NCBI RefSeq assembly: GCF_000009765.2
Contig: NC_003155.5
Span: forward strand, 4,960,001-5,024,000
Direction: 5' to 3'
DNA length: 64,000 nucleotides
Origin: Streptomyces avermitilis MA-4680 = NBRC 14893
GTDB lineage: Bacteria; Actinomycetota; Actinomycetes; Streptomycetales; Streptomycetaceae
Part shown: in pieces, positions 1-9,216 of the stretch
Position numbering within the stretch: the stretch's first letter is position 1
Layout: each line of letters opens with the position of its first letter
Made by a program: the position numbers and the translations under genes
Notes under the pieces: model-generated
Database searches by the model: none
What the model was told of the DNA's origin: nothing
Seen by the model: only the letters and a program-made list of their open reading frames with translations

Positions 1-262
1 GCCGTACGTGGGGCCGTTCCAGGTCCCCGGTGAAGCCGTGCGCGACCACGATCGCCGGACGCCCGGCGGCGGGGGCGGCGTCACGGGAGGCCGTGGAAGG
101 CGGCGTTCCACCGTCGTATACGACGTTCCCCGGTTCGTATACGGCATCGATCGTCACTCCGTCGACCGTGCGCAGAAACCTCCGCAAACGGGTACGACGT
201 GCCGTCTCAGAGTGCGGACGATCGCTGGAACGCGCCGTATGACCTGCCGGACCAGTGCTCAT
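1..262 (-). CDS. Alpha/beta hydrolase, N-terminal part (runs off left edge)
   Basis: Reading the minus strand from an ATG at 262 gives an open frame to the window edge, about 87 residues. After a variable N-terminus it reads through RTVDGVTIDAVYEPG and then AIVVAHGFTGD. The VVAHGFTG segment is the strand plus oxyanion-hole HG motif typical of the alpha/beta hydrolase fold. The nucleophile, acid and histidine lie beyond the edge, so the substrate cannot be inferred. It is divergent from glnR across about 290 bp. Family level is likely; function is unknown because the gene is incomplete. Confidence 0.7.
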   Translation of the reverse strand, partial: MSTGPAGHTARSSDRPHSETARRTRLRRFLRTVDGVTIDAVYEPGNVVYDGGTPPSTASRDAAPAAGRPAIVVAHGFTGDLERPHVR

Positions 263-554
263 GTGGGCTATTCTGCTGGGAAGAGGACTCGGGCAGCGTA
301 GCCCCCGGGTCCTTTTGTGCTTTCTGAAGCGTTGTATACGAAGCGGGAAACCGCAGGTGTACGGCTCCTAAGAACGCATAGCGGCTCCCAGGGGCGCGGG
401 AGACGCACGTACAGAGCAGTGCCGCAAACGTCCTCGCAGGGACCGAGGAGGAACCAGACGTTATGGGCGAGCGAACCGTGCACGACCGCAAGACGACCCT
501 GGCATGGGGGTCCCCCCTGCTCGAGCGAAACCGAGACCTCGGGGGTGGAGCGCG

Positions 555-1364
555 ATGAGTTCTCTGCTGCTCCTGACCAATGCCCTTCAGCCGTCGACGG
601 AGGTGCTTCCCGCTCTCGGCCTGCTCCTGCACAACGTGCGAGTGGCTCCGGCGGAAGGCCCCGCCCTCGTCGACACTCCCGGTGCCGACGTCATCCTGAT
701 CGACGGCCGCCGCGATCTCCCCCAGGTGCGCAGCCTGTGTCAGCTGCTCCGCTCCACGGGACCCGGCTGCCCGCTGATCCTCGTCGTGACGGAGGGCGGT
801 CTCGCGGCCGTCACCGCCGACTGGGGCATCGACGACGTACTCCTGGACACCGCCGGTCCGGCGGAGGTCGAGGCGCGACTGCGGCTCGCCATGGGCCGCC
901 AGCAGATCGTCAACGACGACTCCCCCATGGAGATCCGCAACGGCGATCTCTCGGTGGACGAGGCGACGTACAGCGCCAAGCTCAAGGGCCGGGTCCTCGA
1001 CCTGACCTTCAAGGAGTTCGAGCTCCTGAAGTACCTCGCGCAGCACCCGGGCCGGGTCTTCACCCGCGCCCAGCTGCTCCAGGAAGTCTGGGGCTACGAC
1101 TACTTCGGCGGCACGCGCACGGTCGACGTCCACGTACGACGGCTGCGCGCGAAGCTCGGTCCGGAGCACGAGTCGCTGATCGGAACCGTGCGGAACGTCG
1201 GCTACCGGTTCGTCACGCCGGAAAAGGGCGAGCGTGGCGGCGGCAGCGACGAGGCGAAGGCCAAGGCCGGCGGCACGTCCGGGCCGGCGGCGATCCCGGC
1301 AAAGCCGGAGGATGCGGACGAGACGGCACACGTGGTGGCTTCCGAGGTCACAGCCGAGGCATAG
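555..1364 (+). CDS. glnR: Global nitrogen regulator GlnR (atypical OmpR-family response regulator)
   Basis: 269 residues from ATG 555, preceded by GGTGGAG; upstream in-frame codons were rejected because they lack a ribosome site. The N-terminal receiver-like domain (about 1-120) keeps Asp50 in VILIDG but lacks the usual acidic pair near residues 10-15. This is the hallmark of the orphan regulator GlnR, which is known not to need conventional phosphotransfer. The winged-helix domain (about 130-220) has EFELLKYLAQ, a GYDYFGGTRTVDVHVRRLR recognition region and GYRF. The tail is Gly/Ala/Lys rich. No partner kinase is adjacent. In Streptomyces GlnR controls glnA, amtB and nitrite/nitrate genes. 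A hairpin separates it from the downstream lacI-type gene. Confidence 0.93.
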   Translation: MSSLLLLTNALQPSTEVLPALGLLLHNVRVAPAEGPALVDTPGADVILIDGRRDLPQVRSLCQLLRSTGPGCPLILVVTEGGLAAVTADWGIDDVLLDTAGPAEVEARLRLAMGRQQIVNDDSPMEIRNGDLSVDEATYSAKLKGRVLDLTFKEFELLKYLAQHPGRVFTRAQLLQEVWGYDYFGGTRTVDVHVRRLRAKLGPEHESLIGTVRNVGYRFVTPEKGERGGGSDEAKAKAGGTSGPAAIPAKPEDADETAHVVASEVTAEA

Positions 1365-1380
1365 CCAGACGGTTACGAAG

Positions 1381-1410
1381 ATGGATACGCCCTGCCCAGG
1401 GGCGTTCCAT
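1381..1410 (+). terminator. Hairpin between glnR and the LacI-type gene
   Basis: An imperfect inverted repeat has arms ATGGATACGCCC and GGGGCGTTCCAT around a short CCCAG-type loop, 17 bp after the glnR stop. There is no clear U-tract, as is usual in Streptomyces. It probably ends or attenuates glnR transcription. The downstream regulator starts only 18 bp later, so its promoter may overlap the hairpin. Confidence 0.55.
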
Positions 1411-1427
1411 CCGCGTAGACTCCGCGC

Positions 1428-2471
1428 GTGGCCAAGGTGACTCGGGATGATGTGGCACGACTGGCGGGTACCTCCACCGCCGTCGTCAGCTATGTCATCA
1501 ACAACGGACCCAGGCCGGTTGCCCCGGCCACGCGCGAGCGCGTTCTCGCAGCGATCAAGGAACTGGGGTACCGGCCCGACCGGGTTGCCCAGGCCATGGC
1601 CTCGCGGCGCACGGACCTCATAGGCATGATCGTGCCCGACGCGCGCCAGCCCTTCTTCGGGGAGATGGCGCACGCGGTCGAGCAGGCTGCCGCCGAGCGC
1701 GGAAAAATGGTGCTGGTCGGCAACTCCGACTATGTGGCCGAGCGCGAGGTCCACTATCTGCGGGCGTTCCTCGGCATGCGGGTCTCCGGACTGATCCTGG
1801 TCAGTCACGCGCTCAACAACCAGGCCGCCGCCGAGATCGAGGCCTGGGACGCCCGGGTCGTCCTGCTGCACGAGCGGCCCGAGCTGATCGACGACGTCGC
1901 GGTCGTCACGGACGACATCGGCGGCGCCCAGCTCGCCACCCGCCACCTCCTCGAGCACGGCTACGCGTACGTCGCCTGCCTCGGCGGCACCGCGGAGACC
2001 CCGTCCGTCGGCGACCCGGTCTCCGACCACGTCGAGGGCTGGCGGCGCGCGATGCAGGAGGCCGGGATCCCCACCGAGGGCAAGCTCTTCGAGGCGCCCT
2101 ACAACCGCTACGACGCCTACCAGGTGGGCCTGGAGCTGCTGGCCGGGCCGAACCGGCCGCCCGCGATCTTCTGCTCCACCGACGACCAGGCGATCGGCGT
2201 GCTGCGGGCGGCGCGCGAGCTGCGCATCGATGTGCCGGGGGAGCTGGCGGTGGCCGGCTTCGACGACGTCAAGGAAGCGGCACTCACCGATCCGCCGCTG
2301 ACGACGATCGCCTCCGACCGCTCGGCGATGGCCCGCGCTGCGGTCGACCTCGTCCTCGACGACGGTCTGCGGGTCGCGGGCTCGCGCCGTGAGCGGCTGA
2401 AGCTGTTTCCGTCGCGGCTGGTGGTGCGGCGGTCATGCGGGTGTGCTCCGCAGGAGACGCCGGGTTCTTGA
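1428..2471 (+). CDS. LacI/GalR-family transcriptional repressor
   Basis: 347 residues from GTG 1428. The N-terminal LacI helix-turn-helix is clear: RDDVARLAGTSTAVVSYVIN, then a hinge-helix region YRPDRVAQAMASRR. It is followed by the periplasmic-binding-protein-like sensor domain (IGMIVPD at about residue 65, GLILVSH, DDIGGAQLA, AIFCSTDDQAIGVL, VAGFDD). Length is normal for the family. The C-terminus ends in a Cys-containing RRSCGCAPQ segment, common in actinobacterial members. No sugar-utilisation genes adjoin it, so the effector is unknown. It is co-oriented with glnR but separated by a hairpin. Confidence 0.9.
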   Translation: MAKVTRDDVARLAGTSTAVVSYVINNGPRPVAPATRERVLAAIKELGYRPDRVAQAMASRRTDLIGMIVPDARQPFFGEMAHAVEQAAAERGKMVLVGNSDYVAEREVHYLRAFLGMRVSGLILVSHALNNQAAAEIEAWDARVVLLHERPELIDDVAVVTDDIGGAQLATRHLLEHGYAYVACLGGTAETPSVGDPVSDHVEGWRRAMQEAGIPTEGKLFEAPYNRYDAYQVGLELLAGPNRPPAIFCSTDDQAIGVLRAARELRIDVPGELAVAGFDDVKEAALTDPPLTTIASDRSAMARAAVDLVLDDGLRVAGSRRERLKLFPSRLVVRRSCGCAPQETPGS

Positions 2472-2522
2472 GCTCCGGGTTCTTGAGGGGTGCGGGTTTT
2501 TGAGCGCCGGGTTCGTGAGCGG

Positions 2523-2726
2523 TGCGGGGCGGTGGGGGCTGGTCGCGCAGTTCCCCGCGCCCCTGACGGGGCTCGGCCCCGGGTGAATGCTGCGGGGCGG
2601 TGGGGGCTGGTCGCGCGGTTCCCCGCGCCCCCGACGGGGCTCGGCCCCAGGTGGACACTGCGGGGCGGTGGGGGCTGGTCGCGCAGTTCCCCGCGCCCCT
2701 GACGGGGGCGCGAGGAACCGGCGTTT
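2523..2726. repeat. Three tandem 68-bp GC-rich repeats
   Basis: Units begin at 2523, 2591 and 2659, exactly 68 bp apart, each opening with TGCGGGGCGGTGGGGGCTGG followed by TCGCGCAGTTCCCCGCGCCC and a GACGGGGCTCGGCCCC palindrome. The third unit is cut short at about 2710. The CTGGTCGCGCAGTTCCCCGCGCCCC core is a dispersed element I recall from many Streptomyces intergenic regions. Here it is tandem and lies between two converging genes, where it may form structured terminator RNA. Confidence 0.85.
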
Positions 2727-2727
2727 T

Positions 2728-4491
2728 CTAGAACAGCAGGTTGTACTGGTTGAAGCCGCTGCCCAGGGCGATCCTTGAGCCGAAGAGGCTGCTGGACGCC
2801 TTGTTCGTGCCCGGGTACAGCCACAGCTTGCCGCCCGAGTCGCGGGTGATCACGTCGGCGATGCCGTCGCCGGTCACGTCACCGTTGGCGACGTACGAGG
2901 TGAAGTTCCAGCCCGTGCGCGCCTTGATCCGGCTCGACCAGGGCGCCTTCTCCTGCTGGGTGCCCTTGTAGAGCCACAGTGTGCCGTCCGTGGAACGGAC
3001 CAGCAGGTCGGCGCGGCCGTCGCCGGACAGATCGCCGTGGCCGAAGATCTTCACGTTCTTCCAGGCCTTGTCGACGACCTTGACCCGGCCGTAGAACTGG
3101 CCGTTGCCCTTGCCGGGGTACAGGTAGACCGAGCCGTCCGCGTCCACCGCGACCAGGTCGGGGCGGGCGTCACCGGTCAGGTCGCCGGGGACGGCGTACG
3201 ACTTGTAGCCGCCCCAGACCGAGCTGATCTGCATCCAGGTGAACTCGCCGCTGGTGTGGTCCATGTAGCTGCGGTACAGCTTGCCGTCCGTCTTGTCGCG
3301 GACGATCAGGTCCTGGAAGAAGTCCCGGTCCAGGTCGGCCTGGAGGACCCAGCTCGCGCTCTGCCAGCCGTTGCCCTGGTAGGCGCGCTGGGCCAGCGAG
3401 GTGCCCTTGCTGTCCTGCTCGAACAGACCGCCGGAGGGCGTACGGGCCAGCAGGTCGGCGCGGCCGTCGTAGGACAGGTCGGTGTCGTCGATGCGCGGCT
3501 GGGCCGCCCAGGTGTACGAGGACACCTTGGTGAACACCGGGTAGGCGCCCTTGCCCGTGCAGCCGGCGACGCCCCACGAGACAATGCCGATGATCTTGTT
3601 GCCGTAGATCACGGGCCCGCCGGAGTCCCCGTTGCAGGGGCTCTTGGTGGTCGCGTCGGTGCCGCCGGCCGGGGTGCCCGCGCAGAACATCGAGCCCTCG
3701 ACGAAGTCGTCCTCGCCCAGGACCGACTGCATCGCGGAGTTGCAGGTCGTGTCGTCGACGATCGGCAGGTCGGCCTTGCGCAGCTTCGACGACAGCTCGG
3801 TGCCGGCGCCCTCGGTCAGACCCCAGCCGTAGACCGTGGCGGTCTGGCCCGGGGTGTACCAGGGGGTGTCGCCCGCGGCCGCCAGCCGCATCCACTTCTG
3901 CTCCAGCGGCCGGTCGAGGGTGAGCACCGCGATGTCGTTCTTGATGGTCACCGGGTTGTAGTTCGGGTGGTTCCACTGGCGCCAGACACCGGCGACGGTG
4001 CCGTTGGTGTCGTCGTACAGATCGGTGGTGCCGGCCAGGACGGCGCCGTTCTTGACCCAGTCGAGGCCCGCGACGCAGTGGGCGGCGGTGAGGACCTTGT
4101 TCGGGGCGACCAGGGTGCCGCCGCAGAAGTAGCCGTCACCGGTGGCGTCGTCGTAGTAGGCGAGCTGGACCATCCACGGCGCGCCGGCGATGGTCGTCTC
4201 GCTGCCGCCGATGATGAACGGCGTGTTCTTCGGCGTCTCGGCCTGGGTCGCCTGGTCCTCGGCCGCCGCGATGACGCGGTCGCGCAGTTCCTTGGTGGAG
4301 GCGGTGGGCCGCGGGGTCGCCCGCTGCTGGGCGGCGACACCGGGGTCCGGCAGTCCGCCGGGTCCGTCGGCGGCGGTGGCGGGCTGGGACGCGAGGACGC
4401 CGGCGCAGCTCAGCGCCAGCGCGAGAGCGGCCGCGGGAAACGCCGTGACGAGGCGTCTCGGTCTCAGTCGGCCACGCAGGGCAGGTATCAC
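2728..4491 (-). CDS. Secreted trypsin-like serine protease with C-terminal FG-GAP/VCBS repeats
   Basis: 587 residues. A signal peptide (about 1-41) has an Arg-rich start and a hydrophobic core ending near ATAADG. The chymotrypsin-fold domain starts at FIIGG (about 93). The catalytic triad is visible as His138 (LTAAHC), Asp186 (KNDIAVL) and Ser290 (CNGDSGGP). The residue-91 to 95 region is the expected zymogen cleavage point. From about residue 335 to the end come five FG-GAP-type blades with repeating signatures such as SYDGRADLLAR, GDLTGDARPDLV, GDLSGDGRADLL and GDVTGDGIADVI, a calcium-binding beta-propeller-like module. It is extracellular; the substrate is unknown. The gene converges on the LacI-type regulator. 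Confidence 0.92.
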   Translation of the reverse strand: MIPALRGRLRPRRLVTAFPAAALALALSCAGVLASQPATAADGPGGLPDPGVAAQQRATPRPTASTKELRDRVIAAAEDQATQAETPKNTPFIIGGSETTIAGAPWMVQLAYYDDATGDGYFCGGTLVAPNKVLTAAHCVAGLDWVKNGAVLAGTTDLYDDTNGTVAGVWRQWNHPNYNPVTIKNDIAVLTLDRPLEQKWMRLAAAGDTPWYTPGQTATVYGWGLTEGAGTELSSKLRKADLPIVDDTTCNSAMQSVLGEDDFVEGSMFCAGTPAGGTDATTKSPCNGDSGGPVIYGNKIIGIVSWGVAGCTGKGAYPVFTKVSSYTWAAQPRIDDTDLSYDGRADLLARTPSGGLFEQDSKGTSLAQRAYQGNGWQSASWVLQADLDRDFFQDLIVRDKTDGKLYRSYMDHTSGEFTWMQISSVWGGYKSYAVPGDLTGDARPDLVAVDADGSVYLYPGKGNGQFYGRVKVVDKAWKNVKIFGHGDLSGDGRADLLVRSTDGTLWLYKGTQQEKAPWSSRIKARTGWNFTSYVANGDVTGDGIADVITRDSGGKLWLYPGTNKASSSLFGSRIALGSGFNQYNLLF

Positions 4492-4708
4492 TCAGGGCTC
4501 CTGGGGTGGGTGTCGTAGGGGCCCGAGAAGGGCGTACGACGCACCGGTCCGAACCTGCCCACTGAACGCAGATCGGACGAACCCGCGGAGCCCCCCTCCG
4601 GCCCGGCGATCGTAGGCCTCACGTGTCACCGCACACACGGGTCGCACAGGAGTCAGACAAGTGTTCGTCCGGCGCGTTCCGTGTCATCACCGTGCGGCAA
4701 CCCGCTGT

Positions 4709-4801
4709 TTCCCGGGGCTGAGCGGGCCTGATTCCCGGGCCTGAGCGGGCCCCGTTTCCCGGGCCTGAGCGGGCCTGGTTCCCGGGCCTGAGCGGGCCTG
4801 G
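4709..4801. repeat. Four tandem 23-24 bp repeats
   Basis: The unit TTCCCGGGCCTGAGCGGGCC plus CTG recurs at 4709, 4732, 4756 and 4779, with one variant copy. It sits in the 432-bp gap 4492-4923 between two divergent protease genes. Apart from this array and the promoters expected for both genes, I see no gene in the gap. Each unit contains a CCCGGG palindrome. Confidence 0.8.
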
Positions 4802-4923
4802 ACCTCCTCCCGGGCGCCTTTGTGCCGTCCCCCCGGGCGCCTTTATATCGGGCATACGAGGTTCTGTCGGGCTTCTCAGCGGGGACTCAGGTGCCTCTCA
4901 TGATCGCGGGGGAACCTTCTTTC

Positions 4924-6135
4924 ATGACCGAGAGCTTCCGCCGCAGCGGCGAGTACCCCGAGGGCGACCACCAGCAGCCTGCGTACCCCCAGCAGCAGCA
5001 CTCTTCTTCTCCCGTGAACCCCGAGTGGCCGCCCCCGCCGGCCTACGAGCCGGTCACGCCGGTCGCCGTCGAGCCGGGCACGACGGTCTGGCCGTCCCCG
5101 GCACAGGCTCAGGCCCATGGCCACGTCGCGGGCCAGGCCGCGGACCACACCTTCGCGGCGACCGGTGACGGCGGCTACGGCGGCGGCCACGGCGGCGATA
5201 CGGCTCTCTTCACCACGTCCCCCGAGGGCGCCGGTGCCGCTCCGAAGAAGCGCGCCAGAGGTCCGCTGGCCCTGCTGGCCGCCGTCGCGATAGTCGCGGC
5301 CGCCATCGGCGGCGGCACCGCGTACGGCATCCAGGAGCTGACCGGCAACGACACCGCGTCGAGCAGCACCAGCACGAACGTGGTGCCCACCGCCAAGAAG
5401 GGCACCGTCGCCGGTGTCGCCCAGGCGGTCAGCCCGAGCATCGTCGAGATCAGCGCCGCCTCGAACGCCGGTTCGTCGACCGGCGCGGGTGTGATCATCA
5501 CGTCCAGTGGCGAGATCATCACCAACAACCACGTCATCTCGGGTGCCTCCGAGATCAAGGTGCAACTGAACAACGGCAAGTCGTACACCGCGAAGGTCGT
5601 CGGCACCGACAGCAAGAAGGACCTCGCGCTCATCAAGCTGGAGAGCGCGCCGTCCGGTCTGAAGGCCGCCACGCTCGGCAACTCCGACGGCGTCCAGGTC
5701 GGCGACGACGTCGTCGCGATCGGCTCCCCCGAGGGCCTGACCGGCACCGTCACCAGCGGCATCGTGTCGGCTCTGGACCGTGACGTGACCGTCTCGACGG
5801 ACGAGAGCCAGGGCCAGCAGCAACAGCAGGGCGGCGGCGGCAACGGCGAGTGGCCGTTCTCCTTCGGCGGCCAGCAGTTCAACGGCGACACCGGCTCGTC
5901 GACCACGACGTACAAGGCGCTCCAGACGGACGCCTCCCTCAACCCCGGCAACTCCGGCGGTGCGCTCATCGACATGAACGGCAACATCATCGGCATCAAC
6001 TCGGCGATGTACTCGGCCGCTTCGGACTCCTCGTCCAGCTCCTCGAGCGCGGGCAGCGTCGGCCTCGGCTTCGCCATCCCGATCAACACCGTCAAGGCCG
6101 ACCTGGAAACCCTGCGTTCCGGTTCCACCGGCTGA
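4924..6135 (+). CDS. HtrA/DegP-like membrane-anchored serine protease without PDZ domain
   Basis: 403 residues from ATG 4924, chosen because GGGGGAA lies 10 nt upstream. Residues 1-112 are a cytoplasmic, Pro/Gln/Gly-rich region, residues 113-136 one transmembrane helix, and about 155-403 a trypsin-like domain facing outside. The triad is His203 (NNHVISG), Asp233 (KKDLALIKL) and Ser344 (NPGNSGGALID). A Gln/Gly-rich insertion (about 294-330) falls in a loop before the catalytic serine. The chain stops right after GLGFAIPINTVKADLE, so there is no room for a PDZ domain. A two-component system lies about 650 bp downstream, recalling the mycobacterial MprAB-PepD pairing; that functional link is inference. 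Confidence 0.9.
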   Translation: MTESFRRSGEYPEGDHQQPAYPQQQHSSSPVNPEWPPPPAYEPVTPVAVEPGTTVWPSPAQAQAHGHVAGQAADHTFAATGDGGYGGGHGGDTALFTTSPEGAGAAPKKRARGPLALLAAVAIVAAAIGGGTAYGIQELTGNDTASSSTSTNVVPTAKKGTVAGVAQAVSPSIVEISAASNAGSSTGAGVIITSSGEIITNNHVISGASEIKVQLNNGKSYTAKVVGTDSKKDLALIKLESAPSGLKAATLGNSDGVQVGDDVVAIGSPEGLTGTVTSGIVSALDRDVTVSTDESQGQQQQQGGGGNGEWPFSFGGQQFNGDTGSSTTTYKALQTDASLNPGNSGGALIDMNGNIIGINSAMYSAASDSSSSSSSAGSVGLGFAIPINTVKADLETLRSGSTG

Positions 6136-6199
6136 GCACCCGCCGCGATGGGTGTCGACAAGTCGATTCAAACGATTAAAGTCGAGTAAGGAGTACGCC

Positions 6200-6406
6200 A
6201 TGATCAAGAACCTTTCGCACACGGTGGCCGACACTGACCCGGCCGAAGTCGCTCGCGCCCTCGCGGTCGCCCTCGAACTGCACGCACCGGCCCCACGGGC
6301 GCCCGAGGTGGCGGTCCCGCCGCAGCTGATGGGCCTCCGTATGCCCGCCACGCGCAGGCACCGCCGCAAGGTGGTCCTGAGCCACCTCGGCGGGGTGTGC
6401 GTGTGA
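6200..6406 (+). CDS. Small conserved-looking protein of unknown function, 68 aa
   Basis: ATG 6200 is preceded by TAAGGAG at a 7-nt spacing, one of the best ribosome sites in the window, which is the main reason to believe this gene. The product is Ala/Val/Arg rich: KNLSHTVADTDPAEVARALA, then a basic segment ATRRHRRKVVLSHLGG near the C-terminus. There is no signal peptide or membrane segment. It lies between the HtrA-like protease and the response regulator and may be part of the same stress-response group. I do not recognise a family. Confidence 0.6.
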   Translation: MIKNLSHTVADTDPAEVARALAVALELHAPAPRAPEVAVPPQLMGLRMPATRRHRRKVVLSHLGGVCV

Positions 6407-6792
6407 GCCGGAGCGGACGACGGCCGCTCCCGGCGGGGCCTTCCTCGGCCGTACGCTCGGCCGACCGCACGGCCGGCGCCGGCTGATCCCCCGGCCGACC
6501 CCACTGGCCGACTCCCGGCCGGTCCCACTGGCCCACTCCCGACCGGTCCCGGGCTGGCAGCTCGACCGATCCGGGGCCGACCCCCTGGCCGGCCCCGACC
6601 GATCCCAGCTGATCCTTCGACCGGCCCCCGACCGATCCCAGCTGATCCTTCGACCGGCCCCCGGCAGACCCCCGACCGACCTCCCGCTGATCCCCGGCCG
6701 ACCCCCGACCGATGCTTTCCGCCCCGGACCGGAATCGTGCGAGGCTGAATGCGTCCAGAACCGTCCCACCGCACCCATAGGAACCCACGCCC
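6407..6792. repeat. 386-bp gap with 33-bp perfect tandem duplication and degenerate flanking copies
   Basis: A 33-bp unit starting GACCGATCCCAGCTGATCCT is repeated exactly at 6597-6629 and 6630-6662. Diverged copies of its CCGACCGATCC / GGCCGACCCC parts extend on both sides (about 6485-6715). No believable gene is present. The region just before 6793 should hold the promoter of the response-regulator gene. Confidence 0.75.
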
Positions 6793-7520
<728 letters not shown>

Positions 7521-7524
<4 letters not shown>

Positions 7525-9005
7525 ACAGAGCGGTACGCCGTTTCAGAACCCTGCCGATCCGCTCCCGGCTGGCGCTGCTGGTGGCGGCGGCGGTGGCGTT
7601 CGGAGTGGCGGCGGTCTCGGTCACCTGCTGGTTCATCGTGCAGGGGAAGCTGTACGACGAGATCGACACCAACCTCAAGGCGCAGAAGGGACCCGTGTCG
7701 TACGGATCGGTCAAGCGCGCCGGCTACAACTGCGGCCGGGATCCGAAGAGCAGCGACGAAAGCCTCCACGGACGTTCCGAGTACTACACCCAGGTGGTCA
7801 AGGCAGACGGCACCGTCTGCGCCTTCGACGGCTCCGCGGGCACGGTGAAGGTCACCAGCAGCGACATGGCCATGGTCAAGAACCCGAGCTGGGCCGGCGG
7901 CGCGCCCCGAACTGGAACCGACAGCGAAGGCAACCCCGTGCGGGTGCTGATCATGCCGCTCATCGTCACCGACGGTCCGGTCCCCGTGCCGACTCCGGTA
8001 GACAACACCGCCGTCGTCGTGGCCGCCCCCCTGGAGGGCACCCAGTCCACCCTGAAGGACCTGGCCCTCCTCCTGCTCCTCGTCTCCGGCATCGGAGTCG
8101 TCGGCGCCGGAGCCGCCGGCCTGGCGGTGGCCCGCGCCGGCCTCAGCCCCGTCGACAAGCTCACCGACACGGTGGAACATGTCGCCCGCACGGAAGACCT
8201 CTCCGTCCGCATCCCGGTCGAGGAGGACAGCGAGGACGAGGTCGCCCGCCTCTCCCGCTCCTTCAACTCGATGACGTCCGCGCTCGCCAGCTCCCGCGAG
8301 CTGCAACAGCAGCTCATCGCCGACGCGGGCCACGAACTCCGTACGCCCCTGACGTCGTTGCGCACGAACATCGAACTCCTCACCCGCAGCGAGGAGACGG
8401 GACGCCCGCTTCCCCCGGCCGACCGCAAGGCCCTCCTGGCGTCGGTGAAGGCGCAGATGACGGAACTGGCGGCGCTGATCGGCGACTTGCAGACGCTGTC
8501 CCGCTCCGACGCGGGTCATCCGGCCGACCGCGTGGAGGTGGTCTCGCTCCAGGACACGGTCGAGGCGGCCCTGCGCCGGGCCCGGCTGCGCGGCCCGGAG
8601 CTGACGATCACGGCGGACCTCCAGCCCTGGTACGTACGGGCGGAGCCCAGCGCGCTGGAGCGGGCCATCGTGAACATCCTGGACAACGCGGTGAAGTTCA
8701 GCCCGGAGGGCGGCACGATCGAGGTCGCGCTCGACAAGGGCGCCCTGACCGTCCGCGACCACGGCCCCGGCATCGAGACCGACGAACTCCCCCACGTCTT
8801 CGACCGCTTCTGGCGCTCCCCGTCGGCCCGCGCGCTCCCGGGCTCGGGCCTGGGCCTGTCGATCGTGGCGCGCACGGTGCAGCAGTCGGGCGGCGAGGTG
8901 TCCCTGCGGCGGGCGGAGAACGGCGGGACGGTGGCGACGGTCCGCCTGCCGGGCGCGGCAACGCCGCCGCCGGATCTGGATCCGGACGACGCCGGAAGCC
9001 AGTAG
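7521..9005 (+). CDS. Sensor histidine kinase (MprB-like)
   Basis: 494 residues. TM1 is at about 16-41, an extracytoplasmic sensor at about 42-178, TM2 at about 179-203, and a HAMP domain at about 204-257. The HisKA site is AGHELRTP with phospho-acceptor His271. The HATPase_c domain carries an N-box (NILDNAVKFSPEGG), G1 (DHGPGIETDEL), an F-box (FDRFWRS) and G2 (GSGLGLSIV). The sensor domain has two Cys (about 71 and 100) that could form a disulphide. It partners the response regulator immediately upstream. The ligand is unknown. Confidence 0.93.
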
Positions 9006-9009
9006 TTAC

Positions 9010-9216
9010 TTACCTGCCTTCACCCTTGGCCATCGCAAGGAACGCGGCCCAGGGCTCCGCCCCGAAGACCAACGCGGGGCCCTGCGGGGCCTTGCTGTCG
9101 CGGACGGGGACGAGGCCGGGGTAGCCGTCGGCGACCTCGACGCAGTTCGAGTCTCCCCCGTCGCTGTAGGACGACTTACGCCACACAGCGGTGGTGAGGT
9201 CGGGGGTTCCGTTCAT
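9010..9216 (-). CDS. DUF397-domain small protein
   Basis: 68 residues from ATG 9216. GGAGGA lies 9 nt before this ATG but directly abuts the upstream in-frame GTG, so the ATG is preferred. The sequence shows the DUF397 signature WRKSSYSDGGDSNCVEVAD, then VPVRDSKAP and a terminal WAAFLA. DUF397 proteins are partners of XRE-DUF5753 regulators, as in the WhiJ-type and Scr1-type systems of Streptomyces. Its start overlaps the stop of that regulator (ATGA), so it is translationally coupled to it. Confidence 0.88.
   Translation of the reverse strand: MNGTPDLTTAVWRKSSYSDGGDSNCVEVADGYPGLVPVRDSKAPQGPALVFGAEPWAAFLAMAKGEGR

Noticed and set aside
113..122. GTATAC-type palindromes at about 113-122, 137-142 and 334-340
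   Set aside because: The first two lie inside the hydrolase coding region and the third has no clear partner; they do not fit the GlnR box pattern, so no operator is called.
207..2030. Long minus-strand open frame opposite glnR and the LacI-type gene
   Set aside because: It is an antisense shadow created by GC-rich third positions; no family-like sequence or ribosome site, and both plus-strand genes are unambiguous.
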